A DNA stretch of 64,000 bases, from contig NC_134366.1 of NCBI RefSeq assembly GCF_035582795.1, forward strand, positions 111,156,256-111,220,255. The letters are read 5' to 3'. Each line of letters starts with the position of its first letter. Position 1 is the first letter of the stretch. The stretch is from Mycteria americana (taxonomy: Eukaryota; Chordata; Aves; Ciconiiformes; Ciconiidae). The translations under genes and the position numbers were made by a program. The notes below the pieces were generated by a model. The model had not been told where the DNA came from and did not search any database. It saw nothing but the letters and a program-made list of their open reading frames with translations. Positions 47,901-60,705 of the stretch are shown here, piece by piece.

Positions 47901-49869
47901 ACTAAGGAGTTTCAGTCGTTAGGCCATGGAAAGAAATCCTTTCTTGACCCAAGCGCATCATGAAGAGAGGTGATGGATACCAGTGGGTCCTCACCACTGT
48001 CTGCCGGCAGCCTCCTCCCCAGAATACCTGCAGAGTGCCTTTTGTATGAGTTAAACTGCTCATACAGGTGACCTAAGACAATTTGGTAATTTTTTCCAAT
48101 TTTTCAATTGCTAGCAGTGCATGGGAGTTTGCAAACATTCGATAAGAGCTGTTGCTAAATGCTTTGGGAGAAACATCCTCTTCCATTGCTATAGACTTCT
48201 GCTTCAGCCTCTGCTTATCACCTTTCCTATAGTGAGAGGAAAAACCTAAGGGCTTATGGACATGACCGGGTGTAACTGAGGCACGGTGGCTGAAGGAGCC
48301 ACCCGTCCCCAGGGTGAGGTGGGATGCGCTACTTAAACCAGATCTGCCTGTCCCTGCCCCTGCCAGGGGCATCTGCAGGGGCAGCTGCAATTATTGAGGA
48401 TAAGCAGCCAGTGTTCTCAACACACAGGAGGATAAAAAAGAACAAATCTATGGTGGAATAAATTTCTAAATAGCTTTTTTTTAGTTATTGATATTCTTCT
48501 CTACAGCAGAATCTCACAGCTCTGCTTTAATCAGAAGTCATCTCTTGGGTGCCCAGGCAGAGGTCCCGGTCTCCCCATGGCAGCTGTGTTGGGTCTGCTG
48601 AATGGATTTTGCAGCCACACAACTCCAGTTCAGTGGCGAGCTGCTCAGCTGGCTTCACCTTCCCGAGTGTGAAGGATGCCAGGATCTGTCAGCACACAGA
48701 AAAGTTTCGGTCAAGAACAAGAAGTAAGATGTTACCATTTAAAAACATGATTAAAAAGTTTTCCAAGGACGCTATTCCCTGTTGCTTGCCATAAATCCCG
48801 GAGGAAAGGGTGGGGTGCTGAGAAAAGGCTGTTTGTGAGGCTCCGAGGGATTTCCTGCTGCCCAGCTGGAAATCTGCATGGATATGACCCAGCAGCCAGG
48901 GCAGAGGGGGGTATGGTCACGCCGGGGTGCCCGGGCTTGGGCGCTCCATGGAGTTTGACGGTGCCATGACCCAGGAAGGGCTGCCAGAGCCGGTTGCTGG
49001 GGGATAACCACAGGCAGAGGGCATTGGCATTGGCCTGTAGGAAGCAAACAAGGTTAATTATCACTTTGTGGTGTAGTAGCAAAATTTGCCTGGACTTTCA
49101 TGGGGATTAAAGGCCACGTTTCTGCAGCAGAAGCTGTCTGCAGGCAAATCTGAAATCCCTGCTTCAAACTGGAGGTTGCTGGAGCTGCCAGAAGAGGGTC
49201 TTGGTATTTTACATCAGGTAGAGGAGAAATGGAGACACGTTTTTTGTTCAGCTTTTGCCCCAGAAATGGGCAGACTATGTTGGCTGAAGCTTTTGGTGAA
49301 GGAGTGTGGGGGGAAATCAGCTGATAACAGATGCTCGTTGTGTAAAATTTAATTCCAAGTTGCTAAACAACTGTAAGCAGGACTTTTCTAGCTTTTATAG
49401 TTGGCGCTATCGCTTTGTATTCATCAAACAATAATTGCTAATACTGTGTGCCTTCTGTTCTCTCTGTATGCCCTTCGTTCTGTTCAAATTTCTAACAACA
49501 CAGCAATGCTGTCAAATTTGAAATGCAGCAGCTGGAAGACAAGGAGAGCATCCTTAATGGCATGATTTTCATGCAAATACCATGCTCAGGGGGCTAATTG
49601 CAAAGTTCACTTACCTGAAAGACAGAAAACCATTTGGCAAAGAAATGTCTTCACCAGGCCGGTACATTTGAGGTAGAAATCTCTTACTTCTCACAATACT
49701 TTGGCTTACTTACCAGTCACTCATGAGGGAAGATGGCTTGCACCGAAGAAAAGCATTAAACTGAAGTGACTGAGTCCATAGCTCCCATTCTATTCCTTTT
49801 CTGCTTCAAACTGGACTTGATTTCTTGCGGGCAGCCCACAGACCCTTCTCCAGGCCACTCTTTCACAAG
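41963..49869. other. Intergenic, no gene recognised
   Basis: 7.9 kb without a recognised repeat family or gene, apart from the nested hairpins at 43809-43856. Short ORFs, for example 46859-47095 (78 codons) and 46645-46986 (113 codons, opposite strand), overlap one another and match nothing I know. Confidence 0.6.
43809..43856. repeat. Overlapping perfect hairpins (three arms)
   Basis: TGAACCCTCATTT at 43809-43821 is the exact reverse complement of AAATGAGGGTTCA at 43825-43837, with a 3-nt loop. The second arm also pairs over 10 bp with a third arm TTGAACCCTC at 43847-43856 (8-nt loop). The two stems are therefore mutually exclusive. Confidence 0.9.
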
Positions 49870-49875
49870 GCCCAA
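49870..49875. repeat. Target-site duplication, left copy (GCCCAA)
   Basis: GCCCAA directly before the LTR's TGTCGG end, repeated exactly at 50260-50265 after the LTR's CCACA end. A 6-bp duplication is the hallmark length for alpha- and betaretrovirus-type integrases. Confidence 0.9.
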
Positions 49876-50259
49876 TGTCGGAGTGGGAGACGGACCCGGA
49901 GTAACGATGAATCTCAATATGAGTATGGTCGTTCTCGTTTATTCAGATTACTTGACAGGTTTATATAGAAGCTAAGCAAAGCACGCGCTAACAGCGACTA
50001 TTCCATTGGATAACTATACTTGTCCACGCGCTTAAAACAGTTATATGATTGGTACAAAGTTGCCGTTCACGCACTGTTCACAAAGGGGGGTTTATCAGCA
50101 CTTTCCCAGGCTTAGTCCCACTTATCTTGCTTTACCAAGTACTTCTTCTGCTGTTCTCAAGGGAATTTCACCTTGATCTCTGGCTCCCAGGCCCCATCAA
50201 AGGCTGGATTGCTCACATCAATTAAGCTGTGTCCTTTATCACTTAACCATTCTTCCACA
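49876..50259 (-). mobile_element. Complete solo LTR of an endogenous retrovirus, minus strand
   Basis: A 384-bp LTR with TGTGGAAGAATGG at its 5' end (50259, minus strand) and CTCCCACTCCGACA at its 3' end (49876). It is flanked by a perfect GCCCAA duplication. On the minus strand there are two CCAAT motifs in U3, a TATA box CTATATAA at 49961-49968 and AATAAA at 49938-49943, only about 20 bp further on. That implies a very short R region, as in avian alpharetroviruses. No internal viral sequence remains, so it formed by LTR-LTR recombination. The intact ends and duplication suggest a comparatively young insertion. The 6-bp duplication points to an ERV-K/alpha-like family; I cannot name the subfamily. 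Confidence 0.93.
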
Positions 50260-50265
50260 GCCCAA
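50260..50265. repeat. Target-site duplication, right copy (GCCCAA)
   Basis: Exact copy of 49870-49875 on the other side of the solo LTR. Confidence 0.9.
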
Positions 50266-52977
50266 AAGTCCCTGGGTGCTGCTTTCCCCTTTGTGTGGAC
50301 CTCTGCCAGAGCCAGCGATGGCGTGGGTGATGGAGAGGAAGATGGAGGACTACCGTCAGCCCAGGGCAGCTGCCTGCTCTGCGGGCTGCGCTTACCAGGA
50401 CCACGGCTTTTGATGGACCGGAGCTGTAAAGGGCTTGCTGTTCAGTGTTAACACCTCTGAGACACCCACTGGCTCATCTGCAGTGGCAGTGGTTTACAAA
50501 GAGAAGTCAGAGCCTGCCCAAATCAATTTAATGAACCAGGGATATAAACATTATGACTGGAAAATGGCGTGACCCTTGAGTCCTCCCCGTGGCTTTCCTG
50601 ACTGAGCTGTCTGTCCCACACTGTGGCTGGTCTGGATCTGATACTGAGGAATCTGAGAGGGGTTTTAGAGATAACGATTGGTGTCTGAGAAGGTCTGGAG
50701 AGGCAAGGGAAGTACAGACATCTAAAAATAGTTTTCCTGCTAAGTAGGAGTTAATCTGTTTACACTGGGCATGTCTGTATGAAAAACAGTAATTTCTGCA
50801 AGTGTAAATGTCATATACAGTTGAAAGAACTCTCTGATTTAATACATTTTCTATGCAAAGTCCAGGTGCAATTAAACTCAAATTCAAATTTTAACAGAAG
50901 CATCAAAAATATGAGCCACGTGAGCATGCAGATCTGTTTACGCGGTTGCCTCTATTAAGTAGCAATGTCTATGGAAACATTTATACGCTCCATTAATTGG
51001 GGCAAGAAAATAATATACATCTGTTTAGCATTGCACACTATCGTGACATTCTTCAAACAGTTATGCATTTGGTGTTTGCCTTCTCAGGGCCACGCTGGAA
51101 ATGCAGCCCAAACAAACTAAAGATGGGAATTGAAACGGCATGAATCAAACTGCATTACACAGGATTATGTGGACACTGTTAGCCAGAACTGCAGCGTCCT
51201 TAATGTCCTGTTCTCTTTGGAAATTAAGTAAATGAAATTAAGCCCACTTTAATTTTTTAATTCTGAATGAGAATATCCACACAAAAGTGTAAGGAAATTA
51301 AACTAATCCACCTCAAAAGACTAATTCACATGGAGTTTTTTGAGGGTGCCTCCAGAAAGGGTACAATGATTCACAGCTGGAGTTCAGGGAAGATTTTAAA
51401 GGCTGACACCTACAGCTCCTCTCTTCTCATTTATCATTTTCTCTCTGTGTTGTTGCCCAGAGTCAGCAGACGTAAACATGTGTTCATTCCTTAGCTCACT
51501 GCCATAACTAAAACCACTGTTGCTTGCCGCTGGGGTTCTGATTTGGGGAAATGAAGGTATGTGATAGACGGGTGGACACCTGGCAAGGAAAGTGTGATGG
51601 TTGCTTTATATGCAATATCGTTTTTTTTTTTTTTCCCAAAAGAGATAAAAATGAGGGATTGCTTTATATTCACAGTCAGATTATGCTTGAGCAATTGCAT
51701 AGGCAAAGAAACTAAGACACAAAACGCCTCAGAGGTTTCCCCCGCATTAAAAGCGTTTTCTAGGCGGAGAATAATTTTACAACCAGAGAGGGAAGCAAAG
51801 GCTTAAGAGGGGATACAGCTTCAGCATCCAACATGGCAGCGAGCGGCTTAGCGACTGGGCTGTCCTGAGAAACACAGGCAGGACTGCCGCAACCGTGTCA
51901 CCCAGAATTTTGTGATGACGTCTCGGGGAGCACCTCCTGTGAGTCTCTGATAGAGCGCTGAAGGGAAACACCAAGCCAACCAGAAGTACACAGACCTCTT
52001 GGTTTTTTTGAAGTATCAACGTGTGGGGGTTTTGTAGAACAGGTCATGTCATGGCAGGTATATGCAGCTTCTGGGTCACGAGATAAGGAGCTCAGCCTAG
52101 AAGAGGTTTTGCAGAGGGGGACTGTAAGGTAATTTTGTGATTAAGCTTATTCTTGGTTAGCTGATCCTGGACATGCCCCATGCAAGTGAGGGCATGCTGG
52201 GGAACATGCAGAAGGGGAAAACTGAAGAACGCATTAAAAAAAAAATCTAGATGCTTCACTTGAATTTTCTTTGTGGTATGGGGTTGTCTTTGATGCTAAT
52301 GAAGGTCAGTTACCCTTACGTCTGTCACCTTTACTGTCTTTCTTATAATCTCCTTGGATTATGGAAGAAAATATTTATATTGTGGACCATGAGGCTGCCA
52401 GTGAAATACATTTGTTAATTCTGTTTGTTTTTCGAGGAATCATTGCAACTCTTTCCTTAACAGTTGTTTCTGATGAAATGTAGAAAATAGGTTGAAACTT
52501 ATTGCCTAGAATGTTGAGCAAATGTACTGTGTTCAGATCAAGCACTCACAATCTCCTTTTAAATATGAAAATACACTATATTCAGCATAAACTACAGTTT
52601 GCATTAGAAACTTCAGTTTTCATGACTTGGAACCATAAGCCATGGGCCCTGAAACCATGACAGCACAGAAGAACAGGTATTGATAGAGCTGCCGTAACTG
52701 AAGTGCTACAGGCAGCACTAGTCTGTGGGACAATTTCGAAAAACTGCTGAGGTCTAAAAATTGCTGAGGATGGGGAACTCCATCTCATTACTAACAATGT
52801 CTAGTAATTAAAACAGATGGGGAAATAACCACCCTTCTTTGTATTTACCTTTTTTTTTTTGCTTTTGTACAAAGGCATCAAGGCAAAGATCTGGCAGTGC
52901 AAAGCTGTCATTCTTTGGTGTCTAGGAAGGTGGTGCTAAACTACAAATTATGGCAAAAGCTGAGGGAGCCTGCATTC

Positions 52978-53052
52978 TTTGCAGATAAAATGGGAATAAA
53001 TAAATGGGAATAAAATGGGAATATTTTATCTTTGCAGATAAAATAGGGAATG
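52978..53052. repeat. Short direct repeat (53-bp spacing)
   Basis: TTTGCAGATAAAATGGGAAT at 52978 recurs as TTTGCAGATAAAATAGGGAA at 53031. Between them lie two further shorter copies of AAATGGGAATAA. A small local slippage-type duplication. Confidence 0.8.
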
Positions 53053-53844
53053 TTGTAGGTAGTCGAAAAGAAAGGTGAATGGGCTTAGGGTAATATTATT
53101 TATCGTCTCCTAATAAAGTTCCCAGTTCAGTGTTAGGAAAGCTCAATCCTTTCTGCAGCATCTGTTACTTTTGTCGTGTGAGAAGAATCAAGATCTGCTT
53201 TCAACTTTGTGGCTTTTTTCCATATCGGTGAGAATCTATTATGAGAACTAGAAAGCTTAATTAATGTGCATAGGCATGAAATCATGTAAAACTTTCAAGC
53301 GTTGACTAAAAAGATATTTTAAGTCATAAGTGTTCCCACTTACTTCCACCAACTTTTAAGCACACGTTCCGTCAGAGCCAGGTATGATGTGGCTGGACCT
53401 GCTATTTCCAGTGAATAGGTGTTCATCAATATTGCCGTCCTTTTTGTTCGCGAACTACAAATGGGTCGATCATTATTTTACTGTTCCCATATATTTGTTC
53501 CCTCTTACAAACAATTTGCTCATTGCCAACACACTTGAATTTGTGGATTGTTCCCTGCCCGTTTGCTGCGATGTGCTGGTTAAGTTTGGAGGCACTGGCC
53601 CTCAGGAGAGGCAGCAGTTCCTGAACAGGGATCATCTGCATAATCCTGGAGCCGAAGCAGCTGTAGATTAAGGTCTATGAGATGCACGTCCGAGACACAA
53701 ACCTGCAAATTTCTCTTTGCAAATGTTTCACAATATCCACTAAAAGTCAGCTGAGGGAGCAAATTCTCAACCAGTCTACCTATTAGACCTCTTGCCGGGT
53801 AAGGTAATACACCTGTGTTCAGCTGGACCTTGTTTCCAGACCTG

Positions 53845-53890
53845 CTTTTGCTCCCTCCCTCTCACCACTTGAGAGGTGAGGGAGCAAAAG
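53845..53890. repeat. Long imperfect hairpin
   Basis: CTTTTGCTCCCTC at 53845-53857 pairs perfectly with GAGGGAGCAAAAG at 53878-53890. The stem continues for six more pairs (CCTCTC with GAGAGG) after one bulged base, leaving the 7-nt loop ACCACTT. The 19-bp stem is the strongest seen in the window. Confidence 0.9.
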
Positions 53891-56500
53891 GCAGTCGTGC
53901 TCGTAAGGGACTCACGTTCACAGCCTCTGCACCCTGTCCCTGCGCCTGGAGCTGCGGAGCTGTGCTCAGCCTCGCCTGCTCCTCCCCAGCCAGACCCACT
54001 GGGTTAGTGAAAGAAACCTTTCTGAGGGGTTAAGCTATAAAGGGGCAAAAAGAAAACCCCGCAGTACCATGCGACGGTTAGGCTTAAAATGTTCTTCCAG
54101 ATCACATTTTGCAAATTACAGCATTGGCATTTACGGTAGGTGGCAGTTCAATGACTTTTAATTGCTATTAGTCATGCAGCCCGTTATATCGTGGAGCAAC
54201 GTGTGTGCTCCCGCTCGTGGCGTGCAGTGCTATGGCTCCTGTTTGCACCAGAAGAAAGCTGCATCCGGCTCAGAGACATGTATTTTATTCTTTATGTGCA
54301 TAAATAAGTCCATACTGTCCTCCAGTGATGGGTTTAGTTCTGTTATGCATAAAACTCTTTGGTTTGCTCTGTTTTTTAACCTGAGCTTAAAAGTGAGCTT
54401 CTGTTTCTTGTCACATTCTTTTTCAAGTCCAAAGAGCTTTTCACTAAAACTGGAGACGAATTGCAGCGTAGGGACGTGGGATGTCCAGGAATAACAGGCT
54501 TGGGCTACCGGACACTTTGGCCCTCCATTATCTGCACTAATACGATCAGTTTCCTGTGAAACTTCCTGTATAATCATGGATTCCTGAGGTATGGCCTGAG
54601 AGAAAGGTTGATATCGTGGGTTTTTTTCTATGTCATGACATATTATGTAATCCTTTCTTTACTCATCACTTTATTAGACAGAAGTGATGAGATCTTCTTC
54701 CTGGAAAAATGCTTTTGAGTACCTGACTTGAAATGTGTTTAAGAAATGTCCTCAAGAGTTTCTGAAAACCCGTCCCTCTGGGTTTCTCAAACTCCTTCTT
54801 TTGTTTTGAGGGCTCCTGCCTACCTGCCCAGGCTTTCTGCAGCTTCAGTTCGTTACCTGATTCTCACAACACTCATTTGGGACAGGTGATTATTATAGCA
54901 GAGAGAAAGACAAAAATACTCACTCTAGGCCCACAGAAGGGATGGGTGACAGAATTTAGTTTAGAATCAGTATTTCCTGAGTCTCAGCCCTGTGCTCATG
55001 GCTGGTTTATGTGATGCAGAACATAACTGTATCATTACTGACAAGTCCTTGTTTCTACTAAGTAAATTATTTCAGTGGGAAAGTGTGCTTCTCATGTAAC
55101 CCTGTACGCTGTGGCAGTGTCGTATAGGCAGTTCCAAAAATATCCATGTTATTTCTTGTCTTTAAAATCCCAGTGAGATCTGCACAGAGTCGCTGCAGAG
55201 AGCATGGCCTGAGGAAGGTGCGTGGTACGCCGGGGTCTGAAAGACCGGCCTGCAGCTGGCCTCCAGCAAACCACCGCTTATTCCCAGGGAAGAGATGAAT
55301 GACCCTTGAATTAGAGACGGGAACCTTCCCCGAGGGTCCAAGACTGAATAGAATGTAGTTTTTAGAAAGCCATCAAATGTCTGCCATTTGAAAGGGGGGG
55401 ACTCCCACGAGTGTGACACCAGCAGGCACAGCAGCAAAACCCTTTATAAGCCATCACAATGACTTCAACATGGATACGTATGTGCTGGTTGCTCCTGAAC
55501 TCTATCGCCAGGTACGGTGATGTAACCACATCAGACTGGGCATAGAGCAAAAGTATTGAATGCTCTCACACAGCAAGATTGCTCACTGATTATAGTGTTG
55601 CCTGACAATGTTCATAGAAGTGTGTTAAACCTAAAAACACAGACTTCAGTCCGTGGAATACATACTCATTTTCTCGACATTATGATGGTTTCATATTTTA
55701 GAGTATTAGTTTTTCTTTGATCCTGTGCGTGTATGTATTGATGTTTACGTTGTGGTTGATGATTATTTTGGAGACGTCATGTAAGAACACTGTGCTTAGG
55801 AAGCACAGGGCCAGTCCCCCATGAAAAGGAAGTCACTATGTCACATCCCTCGGGTGGGTGGTACAGCACGATGGCTAGCCTGTGGGTAAACGGGGCTGAC
55901 TGTGACATTGGCAGTTGGTTTAGAATTAATACTTTCAACATGAAAAATGCATGTTTTTACAAAACGACAAAAAACAAATCCATATACTTTCATTTTGGTA
56001 TTCCATCCCAAAGGCTGACAACCACCAGTGAATGGAGCACTGTTTTTCTGGCCGTTACCATTACAATGCAGGACGGAGTGAGGGATTATCAGCAGAAACT
56101 GTCATCATGATTCACTCGGTGCAGGAGAGATTAGAGTTGACTGGCTCTAATCTTAGCACAAGTCACATCCTTGTGCTTATCTGATTTCTTCTTTTTAATT
56201 CCCCTTGAAGTATTTGCCACTGAGAGATGTCTGGAGCTTTTGTAGATGTCAATCATTGAAGGTTTGGATGGGGTGCTGGACATCAGTTAAAAAATGAAGG
56301 GGTCGATCTGACCCACCATCCAGAATTCACCACTTGTGAGTTCCACGTGGCCTGTGTGGATCATGGTGATCTCAGGAACGTCACTGGAGAGCTGCTCTCC
56401 GATATGACTTGGTCAGTAATGGTAGATGTCTTTTGGAATGGCCTCAGAAGCTGGTTTACTTTGATGTCACATGAAAAGCTTACCAAGGTGAGGCCAAGAA

Positions 56501-56645
56501 CATATATACATATGTATATATATGTAGGTAGGTGGATAGGTATGTATTTCTATTATGTATACATAATATACATTATATAACATATATGCTCTACATTATA
56601 TATTTTTATATGTTTATGTGTATATGCATATATATGTATTTATGT
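56501..56645. repeat. AT-rich (TATG/TATA)n simple repeat
   Basis: Alternating purine-pyrimidine ATATAC, ATGTAT and GTATATAT blocks over about 145 bp, with an internal GTAGGTAGGTGGATAGGTAT stretch. The Tyr/Ile-rich ORFs crossing it on both strands are artefacts. Confidence 0.85.
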
Positions 56646-59600
56646 AGAGACATGTGCCACATTAAAATGCAAGTCGTTGAAGAATGTGGCAGAGGGCAGG
56701 TTTGGATGACATTGTTCTTTGGGATGAATTGTTCAGTTTTTGATGGGGCAGGGATGAATTCCTTGACTTCTATTTTGGATATAAACCATTGCGTATCATA
56801 TGGTGTACTGATACAATCATACCTCCAGATTTTCATTGGCAAGACATTGAATGTTAGACTGCCGCTGCTTCATGTAGAAATCAGACACTCAGTAACATTA
56901 AAATTATTTCCCTGAAATAATTTCACTTTATTTACCTTAACATATGGTAAAATATTTGGTAGCTGTAAGATTACTTATCCAGATGATGCTGAATTACAGG
57001 CTGTAGGCATTGACTTCATACCACCTTTTAAGTGAGTCAGCGTGATGGAAAAGTTGGAGAAAACCACAGGAGAAAAGCCGCCAGCCCTAGAAACCTTGGA
57101 AACTGAAGGTGTAATATTTCTTCCTCAGCTTTCATTCTGCTAAATTAAATATAGGTAAAGAAGAGAAATGCAGACATGGAAGTTAGGCATAATATTTTGA
57201 AGGAAAAGAGAAATATATGTAGAGGCTGGCAGGACTCCCAAAAAAAGTGTTAAAAGAGAAATTCAGGGAAAAGAAGTGGGAAGGATACAAAAAAATTAAA
57301 AAAAGGTAAAGTAGGATATTTTTCACGGATGTTTTCAGGGGAAAGTAGTTGTGGTTTATTTTGAGGCTTTTATGCTCAAGACAGTTGATAGAAAGCTGCT
57401 TTCTGTTTTAAATCTTGAGATGTCTCAGCCATTTTTCTCCACCACTTTTATCCTTACCAGTGTCACACACCTGAATACGGTGGCTTTGCAGCCACACGGA
57501 GGAGGAGGGCATGCCTGGACCTTGCCAGGTATCACGCTGAAAAGCAACTAGTGGCATTCTGCAAATCTGCGCTCCGCCATTGGGATTTGGCTTCGTGTTA
57601 TTAAACCTAAGGTAATGTATGGCCCCAGACAGCACACAAAATAGCAATTCACTTCCAGCTCCTCTATGGATGCTGTAGTGCTAATGAAGCAAATCAGATC
57701 TCAGGGAATATAGCCACGTATTTAGTATGTGTATAAAACAGCTGTAATAAGACATTGTTATGGCTGAAATTGTTATGTTTTTAGTGGAAAAAACGAATTA
57801 GGATTGAAATTGCAAAGCAGTCCTGTTCCTATAAAAAGTGAAAACGTGCTTGGATAAATGAAGGTTAATAGAGTTGATTGTGGCAAGAAATACAAGAAGG
57901 CAATTCATGCTAGAGAACATAACTGTGATTCAGATAAAGGGGAATTGTAATTAAATGGAGGTTGGATAAACATGATTATCCCGGAAAGTTTTCCCAGCAC
58001 AGTACTGGGAGGTTTTAAGATGTGGAGGGAGACGTGTGTACATGATCTGGAAGTCAAGACGCCACCGCCGCCAGCCTCCCTGGGTGCCCCATCGCTGCGG
58101 CAGGTTGCCCACACCGCTGCGCCGCCCAGCAGCACGGACAACAACGGCAATAATTGGCAATAAATTGACTTAATTTTGAAGTCTATTTTGCCTGCGGCTG
58201 TAATTGGCGAGTGGTCTCCCTGTCTTCATCCCGAACCGCAAGATTTCTCGTTCCTGCTGTTCCCCATTTGCACCCCCATCCCACTGCGGGGGGAGCAGCT
58301 GGGTGGGCGTCTGGGTGCTGGCCAAGGCTGACCTGCCACAGTACGGCTCTGGGCCGGAGAAGGCGAGAGCATCCCACCCCCAGCCAGGGGGGCAGGGGTG
58401 CGCGGGCCCTCCCCACGCAGCCACCTCAGGCAAAAGCCTGTATCAAAGTACATACAGCAAACTTTTATATAGACGGGTAAATATTTGTACTTGCCATATA
58501 TGACAACTAAACCTGACATTTTCTATTATTTTAAAATCCCTGGTACTCTCTTCTGGAGGTACTGTGTCATCTCCTTCATGTAGATAATTATAAGCTTACT
58601 TACTACGTCTTTTCCATAACTGGTATTACTTTTTATGTGGATATTTAAAATGAAACGTGGTAGTTTGATACTGAACACTGAGAGGATATAAATCTTTATC
58701 TGATCCACAGCAAACAGAGGCCTTCCAAACTGAACTGCTTTACTGAAACAGGTACTTGTGCTTATTTCTTTTATTTGTCGAGTTACAACAGTTCCTTGAT
58801 GACCTGTATGAGATGAAGGGAATCAAATGTCTTCCTCCTAGGACAACCACAAGACTTCCAAACGAGCTTTTCTATTTTTTTTCCTTTTCTTTCCTTTTAC
58901 TTGCAAAATGTATTTGCTACATTTTCAACTTACATATCGTTATTAAGAAAATCTAAATATACTGAATTTGAATACAGAATGGTATTAATTCACATTCTTC
59001 TATAATTCCTATAGATTATTTTATGTAACACACACAAACAACTGAGAACTTCTGAAGAAAAACCATCAAATACTTCTGCTGTTCAATTATTCACAGTACA
59101 GTTTGGAATCATTGTTTCATACTCCTTGGTATATTATATCATAACGATATACATTCCCAGCTGCCTAGGGAGAATGTGCACTGGAGTTTTATTCTCTATT
59201 CTGAGAAAGTGAAAACCTCTTTACGGATTAGGCCTTTTTTAAAATAAAAAAAGGGGGGGAGATCTTTTTGCTTTCAAATTTCTCTGTTTTTCCAGTGCCA
59301 ACTGTGTTCTAGACCTTCAGGCAGACTTCCTGACCCCATATACGGAGGCCAGTTATGAGCCCTTACACTCATCTTTAAGCTTGCTCCTTGAAACTTTTTA
59401 TACTTTAATTTTTTTTTTTTAATCTTTGTGCTTTCCCTATGTATTTCCATCAGCTTCCAGGCTGTAATGAATCCTAAAAGTGGGCTTTGACTCAAAATGT
59501 GCCCCCAATGTTTTTTGGACCTAATCTTTAACAGGTTAGGTTGCTGATAATTTACACACTGGAATAACCCCATGAGTATTAGGGTGGATGGCATCCCTTG

Positions 59601-60626
59601 TGATAGTGAGATGAAGCTGAGAACAAAGTGAATTGAAAATAATTGTGGAAACCCCTAGCACATCTTTCTTGTCTTTTCATTTCTGCAGCTGGCATGTGAT
59701 ACAATAATTGTCTTATGCACATCCCTGTCTTCTCTGCTTGTTCAGTGAGCTTGTTGAAATTTCTTGTATCAGACATGCCTTTATTTGCAACCATTCCCAG
59801 GATCATGACTCCATTGTCTACATCGGCTGTTGAAACTTGATTTCCATGCTGGAATTATTTATGTATCAAGGTCATTTTTAAACTCAATCAGTCATGCACA
59901 GCAACATCTTTCTTTCCCAGTCTAAAATTCCATTTTCTTTGCATGATCTTCTGTTTACTGAAGCTTAGTAAACAAGTATTCATTTTTTTATATTTTAAAG
60001 TTTTCACAAAATTAATTTCCTGAAGGTATATTTCTTTTTGTCACAATACAGCAAGTATACACAGGACCTAAACTCAAATAGAGGTCATGTAGATGACAGA
60101 GTAACATTATTATTCCCACAAATCAGCTCTAAGGATGTTGGCTGCCTATACTACGTACACAAGTTTTGGCATCCACAAAAATGAAGGCAGAGACAGCAAA
60201 GTTAAGACCAAGTTGCACACCTACCTCAAATACATTTTAAGTAGTCTGCCATACAATGTTTCTGGAAAAACAGCGTTTGACTGGTGAATGACGCATTTCA
60301 TTTCCTAAAGGAGAACGGGGTTTCAAGCATATATATATATATTTATTAATTCTGCAATGATCAAAACTTAACTCTGGAAAATGTGTTTGATTTCCACGAA
60401 AATGTCATTGTTTTGGCTCTGACTTCCTGGCAGTTATTTTTTTCCATAGCTTTAGTACCAATAACATGACAGTTTTACATCAGAAAGTAACTGGCATATG
60501 CTATAATTTTGTGCTTTCCCAGAGAAAAAGAGGAAAGAGCTTTAAAAAGAAAACACTGAAATGTTTATTGCTTGTGTTTACCAAAAAGTGAAACTGAACC
60601 TTCCAGTTACTTTGTTTTCTCCCCAG

Positions 60627-60705
60627 CCAAGCATCATCCAGTGAGAGGACGGAGCAGTCTGAGCTGCTTGCCACGCAGAAGGAGCTCTGCACGGCTTACT
60701 GGTAG
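60627..60705 (+). other. Possible terminal coding exon
   Basis: A strong acceptor-like TTTGTTTTCTCCCCAG is followed by an open frame CCAAGCATCATCC... that reads QASSSERTEQSELLATQKEL, then CTAYW and TAG at 60703-60705. The composition is protein-like rather than AT-biased. No partner exon was found, so it could be chance. Confidence 0.15.

Larger units (their letters stand above)
50266..56500. other. Intergenic, no gene recognised
   Basis: Unique-looking DNA containing the 53-bp-spaced direct repeat at 52978-53052, the long hairpin at 53845-53890 and poly-T runs near 51619 and 52850. About 50890-51250 is AT-rich with many TAATT-like motifs and no repeat signature. ORFs here match no known family. 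Confidence 0.6.

Noticed and set aside
53384..53671. 95-codon ORF with hydrophobic stretches
   Set aside because: No family match, no Kozak-type start and an overlapping antisense ORF; treated as chance.
56245..56330. Possible CR1 fragment (TTGAAGGTTTGGATGGGG, GCTGGACATC)
   Set aside because: Only a few matching words and no tail; too weak to call.
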